This document shows positions 52,922 through 62,694 of a stretch of 64,000 nucleotides of DNA, piece after piece; the first letter of the stretch is position 1, and each line of letters begins with the position of its first letter. Origin of the DNA: Deltaproteobacteria bacterium (lineage in GTDB: Bacteria; Desulfobacterota; Syntrophobacteria; Syntrophobacterales; Syntrophobacteraceae); contig JAAYVE010000035.1 of assembly GCA_012517315.1 (NCBI GenBank), positions 1-64,000 on the forward strand, read 5' to 3'. A program made the translations under genes and the position numbers. The notes below the pieces were generated by a model. The model was not told the DNA's origin. It worked only from the letters and a program-made list of their open reading frames with translations, and made no database searches.

Positions 52922-55057
52922 ATGGAGAGCCTGGAGGCGATCTTTTCCCCCAGATCGGTTGCGGTCGTTGGTGCTTCCACGGTGCCGGGGAAGGTGGGCC
53001 ACGACATTTTTGTGAACATTCTCAAAGGGGAATACCGGGGCACCCTTTTTCCCATCAACCCGAAAGCCGCTTCCGTCAAATCCGTGAAAGCCTATCCCTC
53101 GGTTTTGGACGTTCCCGACCCTGTGGACCTCGCCATCCTGATCGTTCCTCCTTCCGCCGCCCTGCAAGCCGTGGAGGAATCCGCACAAAAGGGTGTGAAG
53201 GGGGTGGTCATTGTCTCCGCGGGCTTTCGGGAAGTGGGAGGGGAGGGGAAGCGGATTGAAGAGGCCATCACGGGCCGTTGCCGGGAACTGGGTATCCGCC
53301 TTGTGGGTCCCAACTGCCTGGGAGTGATCAATCCCCACCCCGATGTGCGGCTCAACGCGAGCTTTTCCGCCCGCATGCCCGCCTACGGCCATATTTCGTT
53401 CATTTCTCAAAGCGGGGCGCTGTGCACCGCAGTGCTGGATTTTGCCGCGGACCGGGATTTCGGGTTTTCCAAATTCATTTCCATCGGAAACAAGGCGGAC
53501 GTCGATGAATTGGATCTCTTGCGGTATCTCCATCAGGACGCCGATACGGAAGTGATCATGATCTATCTGGAGGAACTGAAGCAGGGTTCCGCTTTTGTTC
53601 AGGAGGTGAAAAAGATCACGTCGGGCGATCGCCCCACACCCGTCCTCGTGGTGAAATCCGGGCGGACTCTCGCCGGGGCTAGGGCAGCGGCGTCCCACAC
53701 GGGATCTCTCGCAGGGTCCGATGCCGTCTACGAGGCGATTTTTCAGCAGGCGGGGATCATCCGGGCCGAGTCCATCGAGGAGTTGTTCAATTTCGCCAGT
53801 GCATTTTCCAGCAAGAAGATACCCAGGGGCAACAAGGTGGCCATTGTGACCAACGCAGGGGGTCCGGGGATCGTGGCCACGGACATGACCATCACCTCGG
53901 GGTTGGAGTTGGCCAAATTCAAGGATGAGACCCTGGAGGTCCTGGCGAGTCACCTGCCGGCCACGGCCAACGTGCACAACCCGGTGGACGTGATCGGGGA
54001 CGCGGCCCAGGATCGCTATGAAAACGCCCTGAGCGCCGTGATCCGGGATGAGGGGGTGGACGGCGCCCTGGTCATTCTGACCCCCCAGTCCATGACCAAC
54101 GCCTTGGGGACCGCCCAGGCCATTTCCCATATCTATCGCCGGACGGACAAACCCATTTTGTGCTGCTTCATGGGCATCATCGATGTCTCAGCGGGGGTGA
54201 AGCACCTTCAGGAGCACGATATTCCCGTCTACCGCTTCCCGGAGCAGGCGGCTCAGTCCTTCGGGGCCCTGTACCGGTATTCCCGATGGTTGAACCGACA
54301 GCACCTGGCCCAGTTCACGTTTCATCACGACAAAGAGCGGGCGTCGGCCATCCTTCGGGATTGTCTGGACAGGGGGAAGCGCTACCTGGGGGAAATGGAA
54401 GCAGGGGAATTCCTGCGCTGCTACGGCTTCAACACGCTTCCCTCCCAGTTGGCGGGAAACCCGGATGAAGCGGTGTCACACGCAGAGGCCATGGGATTTC
54501 CCGTGGTGCTCAAGGTCGTGTCCCCGCAGATCATTCATAAATCCGACGCCGGGGGGGTCGAAGTGCAGCTCCGGGATAGGGAAGCCGTGGCCGCTGCGTT
54601 CCAGAGAATCATGGGGAGGGTGCGGGACCATTCCCCACAGGCGGTCATCGAGGGGATTCTGGTGCAGAAGATGGCCCCGAGGGGTGAGGAAGTCATCCTG
54701 GGGGTGAGCCATACCCCGGGGTTCGGGCATCTCCTCATGTTCGGGCTGGGAGGCGTCTTCGTGGAAATCTTCAAGGATGTGGAGTTCCGGCTGGCTCCCA
54801 TCGGCCGCAACGAGGCGAGGCGCATGATCCGTGGTATCCGGGGGTACAGCATTCTCCAGGGGGTGCGGGGAAGGCCGCCGTGCGACACCGATGTGCTGGA
54901 GGTGGCTCTGGTGAGTCTTTCGGACCTGGTCCTGAACCACCCCGAAATCAAGGAGATGGACATCAACCCCCTCCTCGTCCATGAAAAGGGAAAGGGAGCC
55001 ACGGTGGCCGACTGTCGCATCATCCTGGAACCGCGCGAGAGGAGCGGGGAAGCTTGA
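52922..55057 (+). CDS. acdA: ADP-forming acetyl/acyl-CoA synthetase, fused alpha-beta
   Basis: This 711-residue protein has the alpha part first: CoA-binding domain SVAVVGASTVPGKVGHDIF, ligase domain with GPNCLGVINP and FISQSGALCTA, and ASHTGSLAGSDAVYEA with the phosphohistidine-type His. The beta part is an ATP-grasp_5 domain from about residue 490 (ECLRCYGF-like start; VLKVVSPQIIHKSDAGGV, FGLGGVFVEIFKDV, EMDINPLLV). It converts acyl-CoA, ADP and Pi to acid, CoA and ATP, an energy-conserving step in fermentation, or the reverse activation. ATG 52922 follows GGAGGAGTGAGTC. The DnaJ-like gene follows after 54 bp. Confidence 0.92.
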   Translation: MESLEAIFSPRSVAVVGASTVPGKVGHDIFVNILKGEYRGTLFPINPKAASVKSVKAYPSVLDVPDPVDLAILIVPPSAALQAVEESAQKGVKGVVIVSAGFREVGGEGKRIEEAITGRCRELGIRLVGPNCLGVINPHPDVRLNASFSARMPAYGHISFISQSGALCTAVLDFAADRDFGFSKFISIGNKADVDELDLLRYLHQDADTEVIMIYLEELKQGSAFVQEVKKITSGDRPTPVLVVKSGRTLAGARAAASHTGSLAGSDAVYEAIFQQAGIIRAESIEELFNFASAFSSKKIPRGNKVAIVTNAGGPGIVATDMTITSGLELAKFKDETLEVLASHLPATANVHNPVDVIGDAAQDRYENALSAVIRDEGVDGALVILTPQSMTNALGTAQAISHIYRRTDKPILCCFMGIIDVSAGVKHLQEHDIPVYRFPEQAAQSFGALYRYSRWLNRQHLAQFTFHHDKERASAILRDCLDRGKRYLGEMEAGEFLRCYGFNTLPSQLAGNPDEAVSHAEAMGFPVVLKVVSPQIIHKSDAGGVEVQLRDREAVAAAFQRIMGRVRDHSPQAVIEGILVQKMAPRGEEVILGVSHTPGFGHLLMFGLGGVFVEIFKDVEFRLAPIGRNEARRMIRGIRGYSILQGVRGRPPCDTDVLEVALVSLSDLVLNHPEIKEMDINPLLVHEKGKGATVADCRIILEPRERSGEA

Positions 55058-55111
55058 CGGAGAAGCCTCCCCCTTGGGCATGGGGCGCAATCCCGTTGAA
55101 GGATGGCTGAC

Positions 55112-55471
55112 ATGGAACCGGCCGTGATTTTGGAGGAACAGGTTCTGCTGGAACGGGCCAGGAGGGTGCTGGGGATTGAAGGGGCCGTCGGGAAGGACGA
55201 GATCAGGTATGCGTATTATCGCCGCATGCTCCAGTTTCACCCGGACAGGCATCCCGAAAACCCGCAAGCCCACGAAATGACGGCTCTCATCAACGAGGCT
55301 TTCGGCCTTTTGACCGGCAGGAGAAGTGATGCACTCCTCCTGCGCAAGGACTCCCTTCTGGAAAGGATCGTCAAAAGCCCGGTGTCGGGGCTGGAAGGCG
55401 TACTTTCGTACGAGGAGTGGGTGAAGACCCAGTTCTACAACATGGAGGAAAAGTCCATCTGGCCGTGTTGA
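55112..55471 (+). CDS. J-domain (DnaJ-like) protein
   Basis: This 119-residue protein has a single J-domain: an N-terminal helix, EIRYAYYRRMLQFHPDRHPENP with the essential HPD, and MTALINEAFGLLTGRR. The C-terminal 45 residues are unlike full DnaJ (no G/F or zinc region), so it would target DnaK to a specific client. ATG 55112 is preferred since AAGGA lies 8 nt upstream; the ATG at 55103 overlaps the RBS. It probably belongs to the yjbQ-acdA transcription unit. Confidence 0.82.
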   Translation: MEPAVILEEQVLLERARRVLGIEGAVGKDEIRYAYYRRMLQFHPDRHPENPQAHEMTALINEAFGLLTGRRSDALLLRKDSLLERIVKSPVSGLEGVLSYEEWVKTQFYNMEEKSIWPC

Positions 55472-55657
55472 TGGGGCCGACTGAAATGTTTCCATGGGCG
55501 TCCCTTGTCCTCGCCGTTCACGACGGACGCTCCGCTGTCCTTCGTTCATCGCCCATCGCCCCGGGCGTTTCTCACCGACTCCGGTTTGCCTGGGTGGCCA
55601 CCCATCAGGGGATCCCACATCCGATGCATGCGCCGTTTTTTTTGACTTGGAGCGGTC

Positions 55658-56626
55658 ATGGGCGATCGCCTCTACCTGGAACGCATCCTGTTGTTTGACA
55701 GCCAGATCCGGAAGGGGCTTTTCCCCAATTCCACCGCGCTGGCCCATGAATTCGAGTGCAGCGTCAAAACCGCCCAGCGAACCATCGAGACCTTTCGGGA
55801 CCGCTACGGGGCCCCCCTCGAATACGACGCCTCGCGCCGCGGCTATCACTATGCGGTCCCGGACTACCGGCTCCCCGTGACGCGGCTGACCGATTCGGAG
55901 ATCCTGGCTCTTCTGGTTTCCCGAAAGCTGCTTGCTGATGCGGCCGCGGGATCGTTGGGGAGGGAACTGAACAACCTCGTCGTCCGGCTCGGGAAACTCC
56001 TGATCGAGAGCATCCCCGGGCCCGTCGACCCCGACAGGGCGTTTTCCTTTCGCTGGTCTGCCGTCACCCCTTGCGACGCCGACATCTTCGGGCAGACCGT
56101 CAATGCTTTGGCTCGGAGCATTCCCCTCTCCTTCTGCTATTATTCCCCCTACGCCAACGTCTGCACCACGCGGACCGTGGAGCCGCATCATCTCGTCAAC
56201 TACCAGGGCGCCTGGCACCTCATCGCCTGGTGTCGCCTCCGCGGGGACTGGCGGGATTTCGTCCTGGCCCGCATGTCCGATTGCCGATTGGGGACCGACC
56301 CTTTCCAGCGGCGGGAGGACGGGGAATGGCTCCCGTTTCTGGAGGAATCCTTCGGCATCTTTCATGGGCGGGAGCGCTTCGAAGTGACCCTGCGGTTTTC
56401 GAGGGATCTGGCCCGCTGGGCCAGGGGGCAGCGCTGGCATCCCGACCAGCGTTTGGAGGAAACGGAAGCGGGCGAGCTGGACCTGACCCTGCCCGTGGCT
56501 CATGAAAGGGAAATCCTCATGGAGGTGCTCAAGTACGGCTCGAACGTGGAGGTCCTGGCGCCTGAATGGTTCCGGGATCGGGTCCGAAAAGAAATCGAGG
56601 GGATGGCGAAGAATTATCGCACCTAG
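55658..56626 (+). CDS. WYL-domain transcriptional regulator
   Basis: This 322-residue protein has an N-terminal HTH (PNSTALAHEFECSVKTAQRTIETFRDR), then a WYL domain (PHHLVNYQGAWHLIAWCRLRGDWRDFVLARM) and the WCX C-terminal extension (VALRFS-type VTLRFSRDLARWARG, HEREILMEVLKYG). WYL regulators bind nucleic acids or ligands and often control CRISPR-Cas or other defence loci. Here the gene stands 284 bp before csb1 on the same strand, so autoregulation plus control of the cas operon is likely. GGAGCGG precedes the ATG. Confidence 0.87.
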   Translation: MGDRLYLERILLFDSQIRKGLFPNSTALAHEFECSVKTAQRTIETFRDRYGAPLEYDASRRGYHYAVPDYRLPVTRLTDSEILALLVSRKLLADAAAGSLGRELNNLVVRLGKLLIESIPGPVDPDRAFSFRWSAVTPCDADIFGQTVNALARSIPLSFCYYSPYANVCTTRTVEPHHLVNYQGAWHLIAWCRLRGDWRDFVLARMSDCRLGTDPFQRREDGEWLPFLEESFGIFHGRERFEVTLRFSRDLARWARGQRWHPDQRLEETEAGELDLTLPVAHEREILMEVLKYGSNVEVLAPEWFRDRVRKEIEGMAKNYRT

Positions 56627-56848
56627 GACACGCTTTGGGGGAGGTAAGGTGGTATGCCTATGATGCGGAGGAAACCCTTTTTCCGCAGCAAAGACGGCAA
56701 TTGGGGCGATCCGTTTAACACTGAGCCTGGAGACTCCTCCGCGGTTCCTGGAGCCATCGCCGACCAGTCCGTGACCCTGCGGGTGTCCATCACCGCCATC
56801 GGACCTCCCGTCCGCCGTGGGACCGGGTGCCCGTGAAGGTGTGGCACG

Positions 56849-56862
56849 AGGTGTGAGCACCT
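56849..56862. promoter_or_regulatory. Small inverted repeat upstream of csb1, possible operator
   Basis: AGGTG-TGAG-CACCT lies about 50 bp upstream of csb1, within the only sizeable gap between the WYL gene and the cas operon. TTGATT follows directly and could be part of a promoter. It is short and may be chance. Confidence 0.3.
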
Positions 56863-56910
56863 TGATTCATCACTGGATTCCACATTCGTTGAGCCAAAGG
56901 AAAGGAGCAA

Positions 56911-58143
56911 ATGATGGAGGAGCTTACGCTGAAGATCTTGAAGGAGGCCATGGCCGGCACCGCCGCCGCATTCCGTTGTGTGACAACGTATCAGCCGGCC
57001 GGAGGGGTGGGCGACAAGGTTTTTCCACCCACCTACGAGGGGGGCAAGTACGCCGTCGAAGAGCGGGTCGTCGAAAACGGCGAGATTGTGAATTGCGTGG
57101 TCCTGGATTCCGTTCAATCCCAAGCCAACCGCATGGAGTTAGCCCTACTCGAAGGTCGACGCGCGGGTCTTTTCGAGTTGCCCCTGGTAACAGCGGCCTT
57201 CAATGATGATCGTCTGCGGAAGAAATTCAAGATTACGAGCCTGGAGGCGCCCCACCGGGTCGCCGATGCCATTTTCCGCGACAGCCTGTACAAGGGCGTC
57301 ATCTTCCGCAAATCCGAAAAGGGCAAGATATTGGACCATGCCGATATTTCCAATGCCACCGGGCTCTTCGGTCTTTGCCCCACAGCGCTTGTCTTCGGCA
57401 TTTGGGATTCGACAGGTCCGAGGGGAGGGTTGGGGGCGAAGATTCAGCGGGCGATCGTTTCCGAGATGATCGGATACGGAGCGTTGGAAGGAGTGAAAAC
57501 GAGCAGTCGCATCGACCCCGCCCAGATCACCCTTAAGGCGGCTACCGTGTACGAGCGTGCGGAAAAGAGCGCCTCCTCGCCCGATTGGACTGTCGATGAA
57601 AGCCTTGCGATGCGTGACAAGAACCAGCCCAAAAAGGTCGGCAAAGACGGAAAACCGTCCGAGATCAACCATGGCAACGTCACGCCCACGATCGAAACCG
57701 GAGGATTCACTTTGTCATACGCCAGGCAGACAACGGTTCTTTCCTTGGCCGCTTTACGTCGGCTGCGTTTCCCGCCGGCAGGGGAATCGAAATCCAGCAG
57801 CGAACGCGATCGGGTCGCCCGTACGTTACTCGCCTCTTTGGGGCTGATGAGTGCAGTGCTAGTGAGAGAGCAGGGAGCGGACCTGCGCTCACGATGCCTG
57901 CTGGTACCCACGGAGGATTTTGTCTGGGAGCTCTTGGCAAATTCACCCGGGAAAAATGAGCCAAAGAAGTATTCTCTTACCGGAGGTCAGGCTGTCGAGG
58001 TCTACAAAGCGGCTTTGGCAGAAGCGAAGAGCTCGGAGCTCCCCTGGGAGGATGAAATCGAGCTCCTCCCGTCCGAGGATTTGATCAAGCTCGTGGCCAG
58101 GAGCCAGGAGCTCGCCATGCATCAGGCGGAAGGAGACGAGTGA
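56911..58143 (+). CDS. csb1: Type I-G (I-U) CRISPR protein Csb1 (Cas7 backbone, GSU0053 family)
   Basis: This 410-residue RAMP protein has family-specific blocks VFPPTYEGGKYAVEERVV, CVVLDSVQSQANRMELALLE, RDSLYKGVIFRKSEKGK and ALVFGIWDSTGPRGGLGAKIQRAIVSE. It builds the Cascade backbone along the crRNA. The start is ATGATG with AAAGGAG; the second ATG (56914, MEELTL) has the better spacing. Its TGA overlaps the ATG of csb2, so translation is coupled. Confidence 0.92.
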   Translation: MMEELTLKILKEAMAGTAAAFRCVTTYQPAGGVGDKVFPPTYEGGKYAVEERVVENGEIVNCVVLDSVQSQANRMELALLEGRRAGLFELPLVTAAFNDDRLRKKFKITSLEAPHRVADAIFRDSLYKGVIFRKSEKGKILDHADISNATGLFGLCPTALVFGIWDSTGPRGGLGAKIQRAIVSEMIGYGALEGVKTSSRIDPAQITLKAATVYERAEKSASSPDWTVDESLAMRDKNQPKKVGKDGKPSEINHGNVTPTIETGGFTLSYARQTTVLSLAALRRLRFPPAGESKSSSERDRVARTLLASLGLMSAVLVREQGADLRSRCLLVPTEDFVWELLANSPGKNEPKKYSLTGGQAVEVYKAALAEAKSSELPWEDEIELLPSEDLIKLVARSQELAMHQAEGDE

Positions 58144-59744
58144 TGTTCGGGCTCGGCATTCGCTATCTCATGGGATGGGCCATGGCGGCGGCGGATGGTG
58201 CCGGCAAACAGCGGGCCGAATGGCCCCCGCACCCGGACCGGGTGTTCATGGCGCTGGCTGCTGCCTGGTTTGAAACGGGGCGGGATTCCGGTGAGGGCAA
58301 GGTGCTGGAGTGGCTGGAGGAGCAAGGTCCACCCAAGTTGGCAACGTCCCTCGAGAAGACATTGCGCAGGGTGGTCAGCCACTATGTTCCAGTCAACGAC
58401 AGCGGTATGGCCAAGCCCAAGACCATCGAGGACAAATTGAAGAGCCAAAAAGACGTGCTGAAAGGTCTCAAGGAAGTTGGGTTGAGCCTTCTCCCGGAGT
58501 TTCGAGCACGTCAGCCGCGTTCGTTTCCGGTGGCAATCCCGAGGGATCCCGTTGTCCATCTCGTCTGGGAGCAACCTCTCCTCGAAACGCATCGGCATGC
58601 TTTGGAATCCCTCTGCGGCAAGGTCACCTCCATCGGCCATTCGGCTTCCCTGGTCCAGATGTGGGTGACCGATGAACCCCCAACAAGCAACCTGGTGCCG
58701 GTTTCCGGGACGGCCGAGTATCGATTGCGCATCTTCGGCCCAGGTCGTCTCGCCTACCTCGAGGGACGCTGCAACCGCGACCGGTGCATCGCCTACGGGG
58801 ATTTGGAGGAGGCGTGCAAGAACGCAAAGGGTAAGCTCAAGGCCACCCTCAAACAGCGGCTGGATGAGGAATTCCCCGAGGGCAAACCCGCCAGCCTGCG
58901 GCCGGAACCGGGACTCTGGCAGGGGTACTCATCGCGGCGGACCGAGCTCGAGACGGAGGTGCCCGGGAGCGTGTTCGACCCCCGGCTCGTTGTCCTCTCT
59001 TTCGTTTCTGGGAAACGGCTGCCGCTTCCGGCCACGTTGAAGGTCACGCAGGCCTTGCGAGGGGCCGTCCTCAAGGCATGCCCTGAGCCCATTCCGGAGT
59101 GGGTCTCAGGTCATGACGAACGGGGGCGGCCAAGCAGGGATCCTCACGTCGCCTTCCTCCCTCTGCCTTTCGTGGGGCGGGAGCACGCCGACGGGCGTCT
59201 GATGGGTGTGGCGCTGGCCGTGCCGCGATCCATAAGCCCGGAAGAAACGGCCCGCGTGCTGGTGCCGTGGCTTTACGACGACCAGGGGTTCCCCAGGCGC
59301 ATCAGGCTGTTCGATGGGGAATGGCTGGAATGCGCGGTGGAACTGGAAACTCGGGAAAAGCCGCCCTATAACCTCGACGCCGAAACCTGGAACGGCCCCG
59401 CCGTTCGTTGGGGGAGTGTGACCCCCGTGGTCCTCGACCGGCACTTCGACGGTCCGACCAAGTGGGAACAGGCCGCCGAAACGGTCAAGGCCTCCTGTGA
59501 GCGTATCGGGCTGCCCCGTCCCGTGGAAGTGCTGCTGCACCCGGTCTCCCTGTTTCAGGGAGTGCCGAGAAGCAACGAGTTTCCCTGGATGAGCCGCAAA
59601 CAGGACGGGGGACGCATGCACCATGCCCACGCGCTCATCGTGTTCCGGAAACCCGTTCAAGGGCCGGTGATCATCGGAGCCGGCAGGTTTCGGGGCTATG
59701 GCCTGTGCCGTCCCCTATACCAGGGGGGTGATGGAAATGGGTGA
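58143..59744 (+). CDS. csb2: Type I-G (I-U) CRISPR protein Csb2 (Cas5-Cas6 type, GSU0054 family)
   Basis: This 533-residue protein starts FGLGIRYLMGWAMAA and has the Csb2 signature RAEWPPHPDRVFMALAAAWFET. The C-terminal Gly-rich loop IIGAGRFRGYGLCRPLY is typical of Cas6-type RAMPs. In type I-G it combines a Cas5-like and a Cas6-like part, capping and processing crRNA. GTG 58140 is an alternative start, but ATG 58143 overlaps the csb1 stop and has GGAG upstream. It overlaps cas3 by 14 bp. Confidence 0.9.
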   Translation: MFGLGIRYLMGWAMAAADGAGKQRAEWPPHPDRVFMALAAAWFETGRDSGEGKVLEWLEEQGPPKLATSLEKTLRRVVSHYVPVNDSGMAKPKTIEDKLKSQKDVLKGLKEVGLSLLPEFRARQPRSFPVAIPRDPVVHLVWEQPLLETHRHALESLCGKVTSIGHSASLVQMWVTDEPPTSNLVPVSGTAEYRLRIFGPGRLAYLEGRCNRDRCIAYGDLEEACKNAKGKLKATLKQRLDEEFPEGKPASLRPEPGLWQGYSSRRTELETEVPGSVFDPRLVVLSFVSGKRLPLPATLKVTQALRGAVLKACPEPIPEWVSGHDERGRPSRDPHVAFLPLPFVGREHADGRLMGVALAVPRSISPEETARVLVPWLYDDQGFPRRIRLFDGEWLECAVELETREKPPYNLDAETWNGPAVRWGSVTPVVLDRHFDGPTKWEQAAETVKASCERIGLPRPVEVLLHPVSLFQGVPRSNEFPWMSRKQDGGRMHHAHALIVFRKPVQGPVIIGAGRFRGYGLCRPLYQGGDGNG

Positions 59745-62694
59745 GCTGACAGCCTCCGCGTTTGCCGATTTCTTCAAAGCCCTTTGGGGTCGGGAGCCGT
59801 TTGGGTGGCAGTCGGCCTTGGCGCAACGAGTCCTCACCCATGAGACAAACCCGTGGCCTGAGGCTGTCGCATTGCCTACCGCCGCGGGGAAGACCGCCTG
59901 CATGGATATCGCCGTGTACTGCCTCGCGGCCCAGGCTGAAAGACTCGGAAGCTCACGGCCGCTCGCGGCTCCGAGGCGCATCTTCTTTGTGGTGGATCGG
60001 AGGGTGATCGTCGACGAGGCCCATCAACGAGCCGTGAAGCTGGCCGCGAAGTTGGGCGAGGCCAAACAGGGTATCCTGAGGGAAGTGGCCGACCGGCTGC
60101 GCCGTCTTGCGGGGGGCGATGTGCCGCTGGCCGCCTTCGAGCTCAGGGGCGGTATCCTACGCTCCGACGCGTGGGCCAAGTCCCCGACTCAGCCGCTCAT
60201 TGTCTCCGGTACCGTCGATCAGGTCGGCTCACGTCTCCTGTTTCGCGCTTACGGCCCCGGCCACGGCATGAGGCCGATCCATGCCGGGTTGGTCGCCAAC
60301 GACAGCCTGATTCTGCTGGATGAGGCCCATTGCGCCCAGCCGTTCCTGGAAACCCTTCAGGCCGTCAAGCGCTACCGCGGTTGGGCCGAGACTCCTGTTC
60401 CCTCACCCTTCTGGGTCACCGTCATGAGCGCCACACCACCCGGCGGCTTGGAAGTTTTTCAAGACCTTTCGGGGGAGGGTGAAGATCCGGCCCATCCCCT
60501 CGGCAAGCGGCAGCTCGCCTCCAAGCGGACGCGGCTGCTCGTTGCGAAGCAGGCCAAGGGTAAAGGCAAGGCCCAAGCGAGACAGGAGCTGGCGAATTTT
60601 CTAGTCGAGCAGGCGAGGGAGCTCGTTAAGCAATGGGAAAATGGAAGTCCCGACAGCCCACCGGCCGTCGTCGTTTTCTGCAACCGTGTGGACACGGCTC
60701 GGCTGGTCTATGCAAAGCTTGTGGATCTTAGAGAGGACGCCACGCTGCTCACCGGTCGCATGCGCCCCATCGATAAGGATGACAGCGTCCAGACAGAGTT
60801 GGACGAACTTTCAGCGGAGAGATCACCGGACCGGTGTCTGCCGCAGGCCAAATATGTGGTTGCGACACAGACCCTCGAGGTGGGGGCCGACCTGGATTTC
60901 GATCTCCTTGTGACCGAATGCGCCGGCCTCGATGCCCTGCGTCAGCGTTTCGGGCGTCTCAACCGCATGGGGCGCGCCATTCCGGCACAAGGCGTCATTG
61001 TCGTTCGCGCGGATCAAAGCGAAAAGAGCGATGAGGATCCCGTTTACGGGGCTTCCCTCGCCGAGACCTGGCAATGGCTCGTGGATCAAGCTGAAGACGG
61101 CCTGGTCGACTTCGGCATCGCCGAGCTCAACAAACGCTTGCCCGTCGGGGACGAGCTTTTCGGTTTGAACGCACCGAGCCGGCACGCGCCGGTGCTGCTG
61201 CCGGCCGACGTGGATGCATTGGCACAGACTTCCCCCGAACCCTGGCCGTCGCCCGAGGTGGCTCTGTTCCTTCATGGTTCTGAAAGCGGCCCCGCCGATG
61301 TGCAGGTGTGCTGGCGCGCAGACCTGATCGGCGATGAGAGGGTTTGGGCCGAGATATTGAGCCGGTGCCCTCCGTCCCCTCCCGAATGTCTCGCAGTTCC
61401 CTTCGGGAAAATGCGCCGGTGGCTGGCCGGTGTGGATGGCGGGGACGGGGGTGACGTGGAAGGGGAAGCCGAGGGCGGCGAAACCGTCGTTGCATCCGGA
61501 AAAGCGGCGCGCATCGTCGTGCGCTGGAAAGGTCGGGAGCAAATCGACGTGCTTCGTGGGCCCGATGCGTTGAGACCGGGTGATGTCCTCGTCATCCCTG
61601 CAGCACTCGGAGGGTGGGACGAGCTGGGCACGTTGGGCAGACACCCGGTGGCCGATTGGGGGGAGCGCGCGTACGCCATGATGCGTGATCGGGCCATCCT
61701 GCGCCTCCACCCGGAAGTCCTCAAGCAGTGGCCGGAAAGCCAGGCGCTGCAGGTTCTTGCGGAAACGGGACCCGAACGCATCGCCTCCGATGACCGGGAA
61801 GGGCTCGTGGACGATCTGCAGTCCGCACTGTCCGAGTGGACGGTCGGTTTGGAATCCCCCCGATGGGACTGGCTCAAGCACTTGGCGGAGAACCTCGGAC
61901 GCGACTCGCGGCTCGCCAGGGGGATCTTCCCACACCCCACGGGAGGCCTGTTTATCCTCGGCACTCGCCGGCTGAACCTGCATGAGATGGAGACGGCGTC
62001 ATTCAGCGATGAGGATGACGTATCCGCCTCGGGGGGCTCCCATGCCTGGCTGCTTCCGGGGCCGGAAGGGAACGGCCACCTGGAGGGTGTGGCCCAACTG
62101 GCGGGGAGGCACGCACGCCTCTGCGGTTTATCCGACGAATTGGTCGAAGTGTTGGAAGCTGCAGGGCGGGGACACGACTTGGGGAAAGCCGACCCCAGAT
62201 TCCAAGCTTGGCTCCGAGGCGGTAACCCATGGGTTCGGGGACCGCTGCTGGCGAAATCCCCCGGCATGCCCCAGGGACCGGAAGAAAGCCGCAGGGCCAG
62301 AATGCGGGCCGGCTACCCCGAGGGGGGGCGACACGAACTGCTTTCCGTGCGGTTGCTCGAATCGGCACCGGAAGCCTTGCCTGCGGACGATGACCTGCGG
62401 GATTTTCTCCTGCACTTGGTGGAAAGCCACCACGGCCACTGCCGCCCCTTCGCTCCCGTTGTCGACGACCCTCAACCGGTTCAGGTCACGGTGGAATCGT
62501 GGGGATGCACCTACAGCGCTTGCAGCGCAACAGGACTGGAGCGCATCGATGCCGGTCCCGCGGAGCGGTTCTGGCGTCTCACCCGCCGGTACGGCTGGTG
62601 GGGACTCGCCTGGCTCGAGGCCTTGCTGCGACTGGCGGACCACCGCAGGAGCGAGAAGGAAACCCATCAGATTGAGGAGGGACCCAGGGCATGA
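59731..62694 (+). CDS. cas3: CRISPR helicase-nuclease Cas3, type I-G (helicase first, HD last)
   Basis: This protein of about 987 residues has a superfamily 2 helicase core: Walker A LPTAAGKT near residue 48, DEAH box LLDEAHC near 196, motif III MSATPP, FCNRVDTARLVY and ATQTLEVGADLDFD (motif V), then FGRLNRMGRA (motif VI). The HD nuclease motif GRGHDLGKADPRF lies near residue 812, and DFLLHLVESHHGHCRPF follows. The C-terminal HD order is that of type I-G Cas3 proteins. Starts at 59731 and 59737 are both usable; the latter is 8 nt from AGGGGGG. It overlaps csb2 and csb3. Confidence 0.92.
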   Translation: MEMGELTASAFADFFKALWGREPFGWQSALAQRVLTHETNPWPEAVALPTAAGKTACMDIAVYCLAAQAERLGSSRPLAAPRRIFFVVDRRVIVDEAHQRAVKLAAKLGEAKQGILREVADRLRRLAGGDVPLAAFELRGGILRSDAWAKSPTQPLIVSGTVDQVGSRLLFRAYGPGHGMRPIHAGLVANDSLILLDEAHCAQPFLETLQAVKRYRGWAETPVPSPFWVTVMSATPPGGLEVFQDLSGEGEDPAHPLGKRQLASKRTRLLVAKQAKGKGKAQARQELANFLVEQARELVKQWENGSPDSPPAVVVFCNRVDTARLVYAKLVDLREDATLLTGRMRPIDKDDSVQTELDELSAERSPDRCLPQAKYVVATQTLEVGADLDFDLLVTECAGLDALRQRFGRLNRMGRAIPAQGVIVVRADQSEKSDEDPVYGASLAETWQWLVDQAEDGLVDFGIAELNKRLPVGDELFGLNAPSRHAPVLLPADVDALAQTSPEPWPSPEVALFLHGSESGPADVQVCWRADLIGDERVWAEILSRCPPSPPECLAVPFGKMRRWLAGVDGGDGGDVEGEAEGGETVVASGKAARIVVRWKGREQIDVLRGPDALRPGDVLVIPAALGGWDELGTLGRHPVADWGERAYAMMRDRAILRLHPEVLKQWPESQALQVLAETGPERIASDDREGLVDDLQSALSEWTVGLESPRWDWLKHLAENLGRDSRLARGIFPHPTGGLFILGTRRLNLHEMETASFSDEDDVSASGGSHAWLLPGPEGNGHLEGVAQLAGRHARLCGLSDELVEVLEAAGRGHDLGKADPRFQAWLRGGNPWVRGPLLAKSPGMPQGPEESRRARMRAGYPEGGRHELLSVRLLESAPEALPADDDLRDFLLHLVESHHGHCRPFAPVVDDPQPVQVTVESWGCTYSACSATGLERIDAGPAERFWRLTRRYGWWGLAWLEALLRLADHRRSEKETHQIEEGPRA

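Noticed and set aside
52322-54130. 602-codon open frame on the minus strand
   Set aside because: Antisense to yjbQ and the acyl-CoA synthetase; no motif or RBS.
56654-56836. 60-codon frame between the WYL gene and csb1
   Set aside because: No RBS or protein-like pattern, and it overlaps the likely promoter region of the cas operon.
54476-56860. 794-codon open frame on the minus strand
   Set aside because: It lies antisense to the acyl-CoA synthetase, J-domain and WYL genes, all with strong homology. The product is Pro/His/Arg-rich, as is typical of GC-rich antisense frames.
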